64,000 nt of DNA from Otis tarda (GCA_026413225.1 CM048554.1:3860001-3924000), one strand, 5' to 3'; positions 1 through 13,400 are shown, counted from the stretch's first letter. Notes: a model not told the origin generated them from the letters alone. Numbers and translations: made by a program.

Positions 1-3000
1 AAACCTGAGTTTTCACTACACAAAGAGCCTGTAAAAAAAAAAAAAGCTTTATCATTTTGCCATATGGACACCATATTTCAGAGACTTCAGCCCATCTTGC
101 TATTTATCATCCACACATCCATACAGCAACCAATGGAGGCCCCCCATTATACCAACCCACCTCGTGTTACCCATCCCTTGTACAGATGCATCAACTCTTC
201 CATGACCACTTGGCCACCGCTGCTCCATCTCCATGGCTTCTCCCCCAAAACCAAGGGCTGAAATAAGCCAGTTCACAAGAAAGCAGACATCTGCCTGCTT
301 CTATCTCCCTAGCAAACACTCCCCATGCCACCAGACCAAAGACAGCCCCATGATAGGCACCCAACTCAGCTCCTCAAGCTGGAGAAGGCAAGCAATGGAC
401 ACATCTCCTCTCCACCTCTTTAGGAGCTTAACTTCAGGAAGTCTTTTCTTTCTTGTTTTCCTTTTGAAATCTTGCCCTGCATTTCTTCCTTTCTCTGCTT
501 CGTTTAAGTTATGTCTCCAGCATAAAGAAGGCATCGCTGCTAGGAGGAGAGTAGGCTTGTAAATGGCCTGGACCTTGCACTGCGTAACGCAGCAAGAAGT
601 ATTTTAACAGAGGTTTATATTGTACGCAGAACACGGAGCAAGCCGGGGACAACACACGGGGATCCTTTAAGTGAGCTCTTTTTTTCCCCTTCAGCTTCTT
701 AGAAGTTAATGATTTGCAATTTTCCAATGAGAATTATTCTCCAAAATGGGCAGGACATCATGTAGAGTCAAAGAATCCTGCTTATGACAGGCAGCCAAGC
801 TCATCGTGGCTATTTAACCTTTTTCCCCTATTCCACTGTGAAATTCCACTCAACAACAACCCCAAATACCTGGGGGCGCACTTGAAAAATTGTATGCACG
901 TGATAAACTTGGGTGTAGGTATGGAGATCAACAGGCACCAAAGGGATTGATGCTGAAAGGAACGTAGCGTTCAGTAAATCAGTTGGCAGAACTGATGGTG
1001 CTGATCAGAGACAGACAGCACCAGTGTATTTGTCTGGTTTGGTAACCATCTTTTTCACTGAAAAACAGTAATATTTATATAAACTGTCCCGTATGACACT
1101 GTTACACACTGTGGCTTCCTTGCCATTCCCATACTTTATATTAAACGTGCCTAAAACTCTTCATTTCACCATCATTTTGCCATTCTTTTCAACTAACTAA
1201 AAATATTTCACCAGCGAGCTATAGCAACAGTGCATTTTTCTTTTCAGACTGAACTTTGAGCTATCATCTTTAAATTCCTACTTTGCATCCAGATTCAAAG
1301 TTTAATCCCTAATTGGGGCAGTTTCACTCCCAAATAGCCAACATAACTCCTGGACATCAGGAGGTACCAGTTGTTTCCCATCCTGCTTTCAAATATAAAT
1401 GTAATGCTTGCTTCTTCTTAGGCAACCCAATATATACGTTCACGATCTCCAGGTCTTCACCAAGTTTTTCTACTAACTTTAATACTCAGACACATGGACA
1501 TGCTGAGTCTAAAGACTGAAAGTCCATAATGTTCAAGCAGAAAGCAATTTCCACCAAAAATTCGCCATGTCAAACATCCAGGTTTCGGCTGGCTCCGGGC
1601 TGGAGCGGCACCGTCCTCCCCTTCGCAGTGTCGCCAGCAGATGCTGCAATGAGTTAATCAACAGGAGCTTTTGGGCAGAATAATGTTAGCTATGTTTGGC
1701 AGACTCTCCACTTCTAAACTGACTAGTTTGGCCAAAAAAAAAAGAGGGATCAGATATTAAGTTTCATCCTAAATATTCAAAATTAAAATGGAGCCTTTTT
1801 AGATATGGCATTGGTAGCTCTTTGTAATTAACCTAGCCTCCTCCCCAGAGAAATGTAGGTTTAATTTAATTTTTAGGGGGATGAGGAGCATTATTTATTG
1901 GTTTCTTTCAGGAAGGCTGTGGGCAAGCACACCAGGAGCAGTCAAAGGAGTCAGAAATTTTTTTTTCCTTATGTTGGTTTTCGAAGTTGAAGCACGGAAA
2001 CTGGGATAATGGATAAGATACAATTTAAAGACAAAGATGGGGGATGCAGACCAAAAAGAAAGACCTAGAGACTAAACAGAAGCAGAAGGAATAGACTTTG
2101 AAGGATGCAAGTGATACCAACAATTATATACTACCTGAGCTGCATCACCTGCAATAGGCAAAGATGTTGAACCAGGTTCAACGACGTCCTGAGAATACAT
2201 TAGGTTATACGTTGCACGCGTATCATGCGTTCCTCTTTGCTGGGGACAGGATGGATGGGGCCAAGCTACATGACCCCAGGCATGGACACACCAAGGCTTT
2301 CACATTTAGCACTTCGCAGATGCAACTCCTGAGCTGCGAAGCATCTACAAACCCCCCTGTCAACAGGAGTTACAAGGGCTCAGCAGCTCTGAAAATGAAG
2401 CCTGGTTTGGGAATTAAACCACAGAAGGTGTAAGAGGCACAATCCAAAGGCATGGTGTGTCTGTGGCTCTTACCATGAGCTTTGCTTTCCAAGACCACTA
2501 CAAACTCAATTTAAGAAGGAGATGCTCATTCGGCCCCGCTACCTAACTGGAACTGAAAAGGGAGTTACAAACAGCCCCAAAACATATTTAATTCAGCGCT
2601 GAGGGCCAAACGTGGGAATGCTTTCAAGCTTCTATTTTGATATTTCCTTATGAATAAGTATCTATATTTGTAAGGTGGCAAAGGAGAACCACAGAGGGTT
2701 TTTTCACCTCTTGCGGAGCAAGATAAGAGCTGAATCGACCAGATGTTTTGTAGGAAACCTCAATTTATTACTTACACAAAACCTTGCACAAGCCAACCAT
2801 GATGCATCCGATTTGTCGGAAGGGCCAGAGCCTCCATCTCTTCTGGTTTGCGGGTTTTTTAGATGGTGGTACTGCTCATTTCTTAGCTGCTTCCTACCCG
2901 AGAGGGGACCTCACCCATGGCAAGGCAGACATCATCCCGGCTCCCCTCGTCACACCGCCGTATTTATAGAAAGCTTGCACCCAGAGGATGAGCCAAATGG

Positions 3001-5078
3001 GAAAAGCAGGCTCCTTTTTTTCTGCAGGTGCTATAATTGTGCCTGCAAGTGCTGCCATTGACACTTCTAACTTCTAATTAGACTTACAAATCAAGAGCTG
3101 GCATGCCAAAATGGTTTCCCAGCCTAGAATAGCAGTTGCACTCACAGCGTTTCATGCTCGGGACCCGTTGGGACGGGACCATGGTGAAAAGGCGAGTGTC
3201 CCAGGCTGGGCAAGGCTCCCCGTAGGAGCCAGGAGCTTTTTGAGGGTCTCGTCCTCAACCTGCTTTGGCTGTTGCAGAAGAGGTGTGCCTATGGCAATAC
3301 ACCACCCCCAAAGCCCAACATAGAATTTGGGGCGTCCAGGTCCCCTTTCCTTAGGGGAACTCACAGCCCTGGTACAACACGAGTCAGATGATACCGTCCC
3401 TGGCTCCGATATTACCAAAGCTCTGAGCGTCCACAGCTAATGGGTCTGGTGACAAGACCAAAAAATAAAAATAATTAAAAAAAAGAAAAAAAGAAAAGAT
3501 GCTCTGTTAGAAGGGGAGAGTTTGAGAGTTTCAAGTAATTCTTCCTCTGGAAGTGAAGACAACCAGAAATAAATAGACTCTTAAAACTAACATGCTTTAC
3601 TCAGTGTAAATATTATGTTTCCAAGGTCCAAGTCTGAAACACTCAACTTTATGCTGTTTTCTTTTTTTAAAAATACATATATATGCATATTTATAAAATA
3701 TTCTGTATTCTCAAGCATCTCACATGATTGTCCAGTCTGTGATGCACAGCCATAGAGTGCATCATGATGTCATAAATAAAAAAAAATTAAAGAAAAACAA
3801 CATGGGGAAATCAAAAGGTCACTTGCATAACTGTCAGGGATAGCAGCAGTGAAATGATTTACAGACACAGGAAATATAATTCGGCAGCGAGGAATTCCTT
3901 TGCCAGTTAATAGAATTAATTCAACGCAACCCATTGCGGGTTTAGAGAGCGAGCTCGGAGTGAAAAACAACTCTTTAGGAAGAGGGATTCAAGGCCAGCC
4001 AAGAAACTTGAGGTTGCATTTAATGGCTAACCAAAACCTTTACCTTCAAGAACAAGGTGGAGATGGGAGCCCAGAGCTGGGGGATGCCCACACCACCTCC
4101 CGAGCTCCCCAGCAGCAGCACCCAAAAGATGACGGGTACCACAAACCCCACTGCATCTGCATGGCATCCCCCAGCAAGGCCCTTTCTGCAGGTTATCCCA
4201 TTGCTAAGTCGTTAAAAGGCACAGGTACAGCAGAAAAAAAAAATAGTAAGCACTTTAAATACTAATAGTTTAATAGTTCTTTCATTTAAAACCTTATCTT
4301 TAAGTGCGTAACAATATGTCATTTTATGTATGTCCTATAGTCAAATTACAAACCCACGTGTGAGCTCAAGCTTAAGTGGCATTTAAAAATAGCCCTCGCT
4401 GTTACTGCTAGCACATAATAAATTAATGATGTAGCATTTAGCTCTGCCTACAACCCGACAACCTTGTTTCCGAGTGAGCGGGACGCAAGCTGGAAATAAC
4501 GCAGGCGAGCGGCGGCTGCCGAAATTAGGAGCCTGCCCCCCAAAAACCCTACCTTGACCAAATAAATAACCCCAAGAGGTCAGCGACAGACCCCACCCGT
4601 ACGTCCAACCCTTCCCAAGCCATCTCCCATGCAGTGACACCCATCATCTTATTTCATTATTTTTTTTTCTTCCCTTCCTTTCAGCTTTGAATGGCAATTA
4701 GGAAAAGGTTAACAGAGTGCCTTTCTCCCAGGAATCCTCTTCCTCCTTTCAAAATAACAGCGTTAGCAAAAGAAAATCCCAGATTAGGCTAACAGGTAGG
4801 AGCGTGGTGCAGCCCTGGGAGATGCTGTTGGAAGTGGGGAGATTGGGAGAATCATCCCAGCGGGAGACTAATACTCATCATTCGGAGCTGCAGCTGAGGC
4901 CCATTTGAGTGACAGGCAGCCGGGAGCTGAAAGAGCCGCTCATATCCCACAACTGCTGGCATGCAGACTTGAAAGAGATTTATTTCAGGATAATTAGCTG
5001 GGAGTATTAAAGGTGGCAGGAAAGATCCGCAATTACTGTTTAGCAAACAGAACGGAGGCAAAGGGAAAAAAAAAGGAG
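1..5078. other. Gene-free unique sequence, AT-rich
   Basis: No supportable gene. The open frames here are short and overlap on both strands, and none shows a recognisable domain. There are A-runs at 33-45 and 1734-1743, an A-rich stretch at about 3459-3499, and an AT-rich tract at about 3660-3710 with alternating TA/CA steps. The segment at about 1800-1910 has a GTAATTAACC homeodomain-type site and a TTTAATTTAATTTTTAG tract. It looks like conserved non-coding DNA, but that cannot be shown from one sequence. Confidence 0.6.
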
Positions 5079-5141
5079 CCAAAAATGAAATTAAGAGATC
5101 CAAAAATGAAATTAAGAGATCCAAAAATGAAATTAAGAGAG
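5079..5141. repeat. 21-bp tandem repeat, three copies
   Basis: The unit CCAAAAATGAAATTAAGAGA(T/G) occurs three times in a row at 5079-5099, 5100-5120 and 5121-5141. The only difference is the last base of copy 3. A further partial start (CCAAATAT) follows. The unit length is a multiple of three, so the reverse strand reads as a hydrophobic heptad-like peptide repeat, but nothing around it supports coding. The near-perfect identity suggests a recent local duplication or slippage event in otherwise unique sequence. Confidence 0.95.
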
Positions 5142-7280
5142 CCAAATATTTCTCCACTTGGAAGTTGTTAAAAATTGAGAAAGTTCAAAGCAACTTTATT
5201 GTATTCCAAGTAGTGAATTTGGGCAGGGGAAGACGGAACTCTGTCAGATGCAACCAGCTAAGTTTTTTTTCCAAGACAGAGCTTTGCAAAAGGCAACGGT
5301 TTCCAACTTACGCGGCAAACCAGCTGCCTCCACCTTCACGCATCCCTTCAGCAGCACTAAAAGGTTTACTCCCATAGGATGTATTTGCTGAGCTAAAAGA
5401 AATATACGTACACACACATCGATATAAGTATATCTATAGCTGCACGCTCCACTGTCAAGAGTTTTGATATGGAGATTTAAGGTGGTTTTTCGTTGCCACT
5501 CTTTTCCAGGGCTGACAGATTTCCCTTTTTCCAGCAGAAGAGATGTGTTTTGCAGGAGTTAATTTGAGAAAAGGGGGACTGCTGGTGGTCACAAAGATCA
5601 TAAAGCAGAGCCACGCCAGAGTAAGTCTTGGGAGATTAGAAAGAGACTGAATAGATGGGAATTGTTACTGCAGTTTTCCCTCGTTATGGAAACTGCAACA
5701 TAGATGCTGTCCACATTTATTATGGTGGCGGGGTCTCCTCAAAGGAAAAAAAAAAGTTTTTCCTTGGAGAAACCAGGCTGACTTCAAAACCCAACCAAGA
5801 CTTGGAAACGAGTCTTCAACCTGATGGAATATTTCCCCACATCCACCCGGCGTAAGCTCCATTCAGCTCCGCCCGCGTACCCCGGCAGTTGCTGGCATCA
5901 CACATGAGCGCGTTTGTGCCAAATGTAAATAAAGTTCACCCAACACACACAGCCTCCAAGCATCCGAGATTTTCATCGGGCTTCAGGACTCATTGTGTTG
6001 GCGAGCCTCACGCTGCTCTTTCAAAACAAGGGGCCTTTTCTGCATCTCCCTCAATGATCTACAGTCCTCTAAAATCATCTATTTATTTATGCTCTATTCT
6101 GGGATTTGCCCTCTGCGATAAAAAAAACCACAACACTGCTTGAATTGTGTGGAAATACCAGGGCTGCCTGGCCCACTACACAGAGGTTAGATAAAGATGG
6201 GGAAAGACAAAATTATTTTTTAGTTGCCCGGGAGCAGACCTGCAACGGTAGAAAAGGAAAAGCCAAAGAAAGTAACAAGATGGGGGCTTTATTGCCAGAT
6301 CAGGCATGCTGCAGTGGGCACATTTTGGCTAAAATGAAAGGCAAAAAAATCAGAATATCTTGGGTGAAGCTGATCACAATAATTATTTTTTTTCCTTTTG
6401 ATTAAAAAAAAAACCCCACACTTTACTAAATACACCAATTACAGCATGACTTTCACTGGGAAAGGTTTCTCAGCTCCCAGATGAAATTTCTGTCCCAAAG
6501 AAACGAGATAAAAGCAAGATACTTCTCAACTTTACAGCACTTCCATGGAAAATACTCCCGGCTCTGTTGTCCATCACACTCTAAGTCATGAGCTTAAGGA
6601 AAGTCACTTGGGCTTGCGATTTTCTAACCCACGTCAGTGAAATGAACAATACTTATCTGTGTTAAAGGTCTTCACACAGTGCTTACAGAAAGTCTCTGAT
6701 CTCTGGAAAGCTGCTATAAATAGTGTTTGTATACCATTTTTCTCTATTGCTCTGGAAAGCAAAGCTCATATCTTCCTTGCTCTCACCCCACTTGCTCCCA
6801 GGCTGCAATCTCATGTCCAGCATCCGCCCTCCTCACTCCTTGTGTGGGTATCTTACAGGAGATCCAACCCAATTCAAACATCCCTTGACAAAAGTCAAAT
6901 CGTGACCAGTCGTCATCCCTATCACAGGCTACATTAAAAAAAAAAAAACCCCACCAAACATTCTGTAAAGTATCTCTCGCTCCTTGGAGGAACCATGTGG
7001 GATTTCCAGGAGATGCTGGAGGAAACACCGTCTACCTGCTTTCCTGCTCAGAGGGGTCACAAGCACAGTGAGAGCACATCATCCCCTGGTGCAAATGCCA
7101 TGATCCCACCACCCAAGCATGCTGGCCAGTGGTCAAGTGGCCTCTAGATGGGGACCAGATGTAATGGATCCATGTCCCCACCACTTTCTGGTAGCGCCTC
7201 CCTTCCTGGCCTGGAGAAACTATGATTTCTCTGCCTCTGCTCCCCAGTGTATAAGTTGAATGATGAGACTGCCCAAGCAG
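5142..7280. other. Gene-free unique sequence
   Basis: No gene or recognised repeat. A mostly alternating purine-pyrimidine stretch lies at about 5403-5445 (TATACGTACACACACAT, then a CGATATAAGTATAT-type run). T- or A-rich runs occur near 5748-5760, 6384-6412 and 6937-6950. The open frames of up to about 99 residues are low-complexity and unrecognisable. Confidence 0.55.
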
Positions 7281-7342
7281 ATTAATTATTTAATATTTGT
7301 AAAGCACTTCAAAGATGAGAAATGCAAAGCATTATTATTACC
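7281..7342 (+). mobile_element. Ancient L3/CR1-type LINE (or MIR-like) tail remnant
   Basis: The segment follows the pattern 'aatatttgtaaagcacttcaaagatga...atgcaaagcattattatta'. This closely resembles the 3' end of old amniote L3/CR1-like retroposons, in which a 'tgtaaagcgctttgaagatgaaaa...gctatataa' core is followed by an ATT microsatellite-like tail. The match is from memory of the family pattern, not from a search. The flanks (to about 7260 and 7510) may hold more of the element, including an 'aggattggcccctcagcactcagttacaccagt' stretch at about 7480-7512, but they are too diverged to delimit. Confidence 0.45.
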
Positions 7343-9597
7343 CACATCAGTAGGATGATGAGGGCTTTATCTCATCTTTATAAACTTCCCAGGGAGAGTA
7401 ACAAAAACCAACTCTGGACACAAGAGGTGGGGAAGGTGCTCGACTTGCTTTCCAGTCCAACACATTCAAACCCAGGCAGGATTGGCCCCTCAGCACTCAG
7501 TTACACCAGTATCTCAAAAATAATGGGAATAATCAAAAATATCTGACAGTGTTTGAAGTTCATCCCTGTCTTTCGCTCGGGAAGCGGCAGGAGGATTTGG
7601 CTGGACCACAACGAGTGGTGGCATCCAAAGCCACCAAAGGCATTCAACAGAGCAGGGAGATTTGCCGCACAAAAGCCGGTGCATAATAGAGAAGCAAGAA
7701 AATAAGGAGTGCTCCTTCACACATGCACCTTCCTCCCCCTCACCTGCACCCTCCACATCAGGGGCCCATACCAAAGGATCCTTCAAAAAGGACCCGTAAA
7801 TATTGACGCAGGTTTTTGTGTCTTAATGTCAGCACGCTTATTCTCCCAGTTTGGCCCGCAACTTGTTCACACATTAAAGTACTTAGCGTTTTCTTTTCAC
7901 TGGCAGACTTTGAAGTAAATATAAAATATAAATATTTGATTTCCTTTAATGAGCAGAATCATAAGCACGGTTCTTCTGGAATACTTGGTGGAGTATTACA
8001 CAGAAAAAAAATACCAAAACATTCTTAATTAAGATTGAGGCTCCCGTCACCACTGCAGCCCACACCATGACTTTCCCCACCGCTTCCCCAGCCTAAGGTT
8101 AAGTCATTGCCCTCCTTCGCTGCCCAGGTTTCCCTTCAGCCTCAGGTTCTCACTCCCCAAATAAGAACTAGTCAGTCTTTACCCATTTCACCATGCTAGA
8201 GCTCACGTCTATGAAGTGCCGCAGCTAAAGGTGTTATTCAAAGTGCACATGGGACAGCATCTTCATGTAAGCGCACAGAAATATACTTTCTTTCATGGCA
8301 TGACAACCAGCTATAAACCCAAATCACAACTGTTTTTGTCATAGAAACTATCGACAAGAGACAGAAACACAACATGCTGTATATTTCCGAGCTCTAACTG
8401 AATCTAACAAATTGCAAATATCTTTCCTTGAAAGATTTCCCAGCACCTTACACCTCCAGAAATGGATCCCCTCCTCTGTTCGGTCTTGCGCAAGTATTCG
8501 GTGCCATCTTCTCCATGCTGCACGGATGAAACAACTCTTTTTCAAAGCCCCAAGCCCTTCCTTGGGTGTCAAAGTCAAAGACAAGAACATCGACCTGGGC
8601 ATTGTATTTAAAAATTGCACCTGCCTGCTGTAGTAAATCCACAGGATGCTTTTTTATATGATAGATAATATTATTATTAAAGGCAATATTATTATGGTGA
8701 TAGATAATATTACTGAGGCAAAGCCCCAGAAGAAGTTGTTGTTCAGCAAAGTCATTCCCATTCAGGAGTTCAGCTGAAATCCCAAAGGATTACAGATTGC
8801 ATGTCGACGGGAAAGGCATCTCATCCTGGTGCGACCTCACATTTGCTGCCACATCGCTCATACCCCTAACAGGTTGCCAGCTAAGACCAAAGTCTTCTCC
8901 ACTTGGAGGCTGGGCCTTAGATTGGGGATGAGCATCTGAAGCCCACCTCCACACAGCTGCCAGGTCCCTGCTGCCCACCAGGCCAGGTCTTTGCGCTGCA
9001 GGAAGGAAGACAAGGACGATGCTTTTTGATCATCCCCATTTAGATACGCTGCATGCCAATCAAGGAAGTTTGAAGCGCGTTGTAATTAAAAAAATATATC
9101 CCTGCTATATGATCGTTATTGTTATAGTAGGTTGAGCTGAGATAGCTCTTGCAATACTTAACCCACAAAATTTGAACAGGATCATTCTGTAACTAGATAA
9201 AAAGTGAAGAAGATACAAACTCAAATAAAGAGGCAGAACGTATTAAGGAAAACTTATGCCATCCTCCTCTACATAGATGTATATTTTTATTTTCTCCTAT
9301 TATTTATGTCTGTGTATCTATGGGAAGAAAAACACGTATATGAGAGGCAAGTAACTTTTGAGACGAGGACTCATTTCACACTGAATCCAGGCAAGATTTA
9401 CAAAGAGTTGGTGCAATGCTTACTGAGGTGACCAAGCATTTTGCATTTTGGAGGAGGGACAAGGGGGAAAAAAAAAAAAGCTTTAGAAAGTTAAATAACT
9501 GTCCCTCTGCCCACACACTAGGCTCGTGCTCGCTCTCAGTCATCGTCCAAGCGAGCTGTTCTTCAGTGTGAGTTGTCACTGCAGTACTAATAAAATG
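7343..9597. other. Gene-free unique sequence with a short AT direct repeat
   Basis: No gene. A perfect 15-bp direct repeat, TGATAGATAATATTA, lies at 8659-8673 and 8698-8712, separated by another ATTATT-rich spacer. The stretch at about 7860-8030 is AT-rich with conserved-looking low-CpG sequence. Open frames here are unrecognisable. Confidence 0.55.
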
Positions 9598-9720
9598 TGA
9601 TGGTCTAATTGTATTAGCAATTTCCCATCATATTATATTAATATGCATCATACTAGTATCCATTTTCACTAATGTGACATGAAAGGCAGTAATTTGATTA
9701 CTTTTCCCTATGATTAGGGG
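9590..9720. promoter_or_regulatory. Candidate conserved non-coding element with homeodomain-type sites
   Basis: This AT-rich block carries a TAATTTGATTA double site (9690-9700), a TCTAATTG site near 9604-9611, and ATATTAATATGCATCAT. A 33-nt imperfect hairpin sits at 9598-9630: TGATGG pairs with CCATCA and, inside, AATTG pairs with CAATT around a 6-nt loop. Such motif density is typical of developmental enhancers, but this is inference. No conservation data were available. Confidence 0.25.
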
Positions 9721-12254
9721 GAGCGAGCTCGGCCTTCTGGATGGGCCATACTCCAGGCAGCCAGAGCATCCAGCTCCTGGTCCTATCTCCTTCCCCAGCT
9801 GGTTGCTTTGCCTTGAGGACATCACCTTTGGGTACCTTGGCGCCCCAGCTGCTAAACACACAGTTCGTAAAGATTTTGGCAATCTCGAGGAAAAGTAGAT
9901 GTTAGACTTGGGAAGGATGGACTGGAACAGTCTCCATCCATCCTGGCGTTTTCCTTCATAGTATTATAAGACTTCTTTCCCCTTTTGTGGGCACACCTTT
10001 TGGAGCCCTTCTGCTATCTCATTCCTTCTGTTGCAGTCTTTAAAGATGCTTTTAACTCAGAAGTTGCTCATGTAATCTCACGCTTTGAGGATGGTGATGT
10101 TATTCTTGCAAATTACAATTTTTTGTAGCGTTGTCTTATCATGGCTATTTACTGTCACTAAGGCAATTTTGACAGGTCCACAGCCTAAACAAGCAAGCCA
10201 GCACCCTTCTCCATACCAGGAGCCTTCAGAAAATACAAACTCATGCTACAGCCACCACTTCTTTTCCTAATTAAATGGCTGACAGCACTGGAAATATTTT
10301 TGCAGGACCACTCACCAGAAGAGGTGAAGGAGGAGATGCCCTCAGATAAGATGCACTCCCATCCTGAGCAGCCTCAAACTGGCAAGGAACCAGTTGATCT
10401 GGCAACCCACCCTTTCCACAGCAAGGATTTTATGTTAAATCATGCAAGTTTGGATAGTCCTGCGACGCTGATTTGCATCCCTGCCCAGAAGGATAGCCAA
10501 AACTCATCCAGCAGCTCCGTTTACTGTAGAACAATAAACCATGGGAGTGCGCCATAAATCCCAGTAATATGCTCAGAGGAAGGCAGCCCCTCCGAGGTCA
10601 GAGTGGGAGCTTCTTGAGAATTTTCAGACAAAAGATTTTTCATCAGAAATTGCTGATTCACTGAAACTGAAGCTTTTCCATACCACAAACCAATCTCGCT
10701 GAAGCTTTCATTAGGGAAGATCTCTCTGGCCCCAGACAGAATTAATGACCAAAACAAGAGAGGCAGAAGCCTCCTCTGAAACGACCCACAGCTTTCAACC
10801 TAGACCACGAGGGACCAGCATCAGCACCATCCTACCCATCCCATTGACCCATGCGCATCGTGACAAGGCTGTCCCACCGCCTTGCTGGCCAGAGCCACTG
10901 TGCCTCCTGTAATTAAATACTCATTTATTCTGGGAGAGCGATGCTCCATACGAGATACCTCTGAGGATGCCGTAGGGCAAGAAGACAGAGCCTTTCCTCC
11001 GGTGGCACGAGGTATTTCATTGGTGATACAAGGGGAACAGCTCCGACAAGGTGACAAAGTCCACCCCTAACGCTAAAACTTGCCCCCTCCACCTCTCACT
11101 TTGCCACTCCCATCTCTCTGCCCCTCTCCAGCCCTTTCGCTGCCATCCGCTACTTCCCGGGCACGACGAATATACTGCAGCGAAGACCCCAAAGCCACAA
11201 GCTGGAGGCATGGCCATAAATCCTGCTCAGCTCTGGGTCCCTGGGGACGCAGCACGCCGCACGAGGGGACGGGAGGCTCTGGCAGGCCAGATATACGAGC
11301 CAGGGGGACAGAGGGGGAACCAACATATTTATCACCCTCCGTCATCTTTCAAACTGAACCCAAACCAAAACTCCCTCTGGGTTTAGGAAAGTTCACTTTG
11401 AGCCTCCGTAAGGTGGGACAAGTAGCATCCCAGCCTTGAAGCAGCCCCGCAAGGCAGCAGCACAGACAAGCAGCCATTTTCCAGAGCATCCTTGCCAGGC
11501 TCTGCCAGGCCACAGTGCCACCATGCCTGCCCCAGCAAGTACAGAAGGGGTTAAGAGTCTGGCCTCCCAAAAGAGCGATGGTTATTTTTAACGTGTCAAG
11601 GGAAGGAATCCAGATCTTCAGTATTTTCAGTAGTTTCCCTCTTTAATTCTCAGCAGAAACATTCCCAAAAACCAAACCACTTGGTCTGAAATACCTGCTC
11701 GCACACGGCCTGGACACACATCCCCTGTGCCTGGACTGGGGCTATGGGTCACAGTTCCCCCCCCCTCCATGGGCTCTCCTTACTTCTTGTTTGTGGTTAA
11801 AAAGCAGAACCCCCCAAATGCCCCAGGACATCCCTGCAGCAGTTCCGGCACAGAAAGTACCGCACGTCCCATGAAGCTGCCTCCTTGCAGGAGATTTACA
11901 GCCTGAGCGGGTGCCGAAAAAAAAAAAAAAAAAAGAAAAAATAGGCTTGGTGGTGGTAAAAGCGACCAGATAGATTCTGCAAATCTGCTTGGACAACCGG
12001 GAGAAAACACAAACGGGGAGAGGAAGCAACAAGCTTCACCAGATACTTTAATCTGAAGCCAAGCGCGTGGCCAGGTGATGCAAACATTGACACAACGACA
12101 TCCAAGTCAGCATCCAGGTCACTTCCAAGCGCTTGCACACGTCCAAAAATGCAACGAAGCAGAAAGCCTTTGTATCAACACAGAAAAAGCCCATTTTGTT
12201 TAAAACAAACGTTTTCCTTGCCTTTTTCCTATGAAAAATCCCAAGCCCCATCAG
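9721..12254. other. Gene-free unique sequence
   Basis: No gene. Overlapping open frames on both strands at about 11017-11439 (90-119 residues) come from a stop-poor, proline-rich pyrimidine stretch and show no family. An ATTTGCAT octamer lies at 10471-10478. An 18-base A-run lies at 11917-11934, interrupted by a G and then five more A. Confidence 0.55.
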
Positions 12255-12735
12255 CAACGGGTGCACGAAGGTCGGTCCCTGAGCAGGGGTGGGTTTCGGC
12301 TCCGAGCCCCTTTTCGTGCCCCAAGGAGAGGGGAAAGCAGCGGCAGAGCCGAGCGTCTCTCCCGGCTCCCACCGGGCTATCGGGTGCCGCCGTAATAAAT
12401 CAAAATCAGTTATGGGAAATGTAAAATTATCATTTGGAAATCACTCTCTCTGAATAATTCAGTCATTGACTTTCACATCAAACAACCATTCCAGCCACCC
12501 ACACACGCAGTTCAGTCTCCTGCTTAGTTTTAAACTCTCTTTAATTATCAGCATTAACCTATCGCACGACTACTTCATCCTTCTTTCACGCCGGCGGAGG
12601 GGTCAGCCGTTTGATAAAACACAACGAACCGGAAGACTTTGAGCTGTCCTTCTGCTCCTCCCGCCCAGCTTCGTGGGGCTGCCTCGGCCACGGGCAAGGA
12701 CACTCCAGCCGCAAGCGCATCTCCAGCATCACTCA
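12255..12735. promoter_or_regulatory. CpG-rich double patch flanking an AT-rich core
   Basis: I count about 14 CpG dinucleotides at 12255-12400 and about 12 at 12580-12735, far above the surrounding depleted level. The stretch between them (about 12420-12570) is AT-rich and CpG-poor. This arrangement is seen at some developmental enhancers and minor CpG islands. No open frame here has a recognisable product, so coding is not the explanation I can support. The regulatory role is inference. Confidence 0.3.
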
Positions 12736-13149
12736 AAACCTTTGAATGGGGAGCAGCGTACCCATCCCCAACCCCGTCACGGTGCAACTTGGCAGGAGCC
12801 GGTGCCTCCATGTGTCCCCCACCCCTGAAGAGTTTCTCCAAATAACACGTTGCTCCTCTTCATACCTGCGTGTCGTCCCAGGAGGCACGAGCATCCCTTT
12901 CTAGGTTGTTTTTCAGGAAAGCTCTCTCATTAAGCAGCAAGCCAGGCCAGCCTCACATAATCGCCCTCTCTCTGGGTGTTAATCACATCCAGCAAAAGCT
13001 GGACCCCACCACGTACCTGCCTTGATTAGGATCTCCCATCTAACTCCCCAAACAAGCCAGAAGTCCAAAGAATATATCTGGAGCAAGAGTTTATCCACTT
13101 TTCTTTCAAGTTCCTTACTCTCCCTGCACTTCGACAACACATTTAAGTT
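12736..13149. other. Gene-free unique sequence
   Basis: I see nothing specific here beyond ordinary unique sequence between the CpG-rich patch and the homeodomain-rich block. Confidence 0.5.
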
Positions 13150-13400
13150 AGTTTCGCATTTTATTTGTCTACTGAGCTCCCTAAGTTAGGGAAATTAGTA
13201 TTGTGCATGCAGTTTGATTTAATTAGTAATTGGGGAAATAGGTCTGGCATGTTTCATGGAGGCTTGGGGAAATTGTCAATTAGCATTGTGTTAATTGGTG
13301 TCTGCTGTCCTTGCTTTTTAGTTTTTAACCCCTTTTACCTTGTTCCCACTTTCGGTATGTAAAAATCTGGCTGCTTATTATTCTTTAAGTAAAGGATTAA
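13150..13400. promoter_or_regulatory. Candidate enhancer: clustered TAATTA-type homeodomain sites
   Basis: Within about 80 bp there are TAATTA (13220-13225), TAATTG (13227-13232), CAATTA (13277-13282) and TTAATTGG (13291-13298). The spacing, low CpG and balanced AT-rich texture resemble deeply conserved developmental enhancers. The 65-residue open frame across it has no recognisable signature. The call rests on motif density only. Confidence 0.35.

Noticed and set aside
11917-11940. A-run as the tail of a processed pseudogene
   Set aside because: No gene-like sequence or target-site duplication is visible next to it. Similar runs are scattered through the window.
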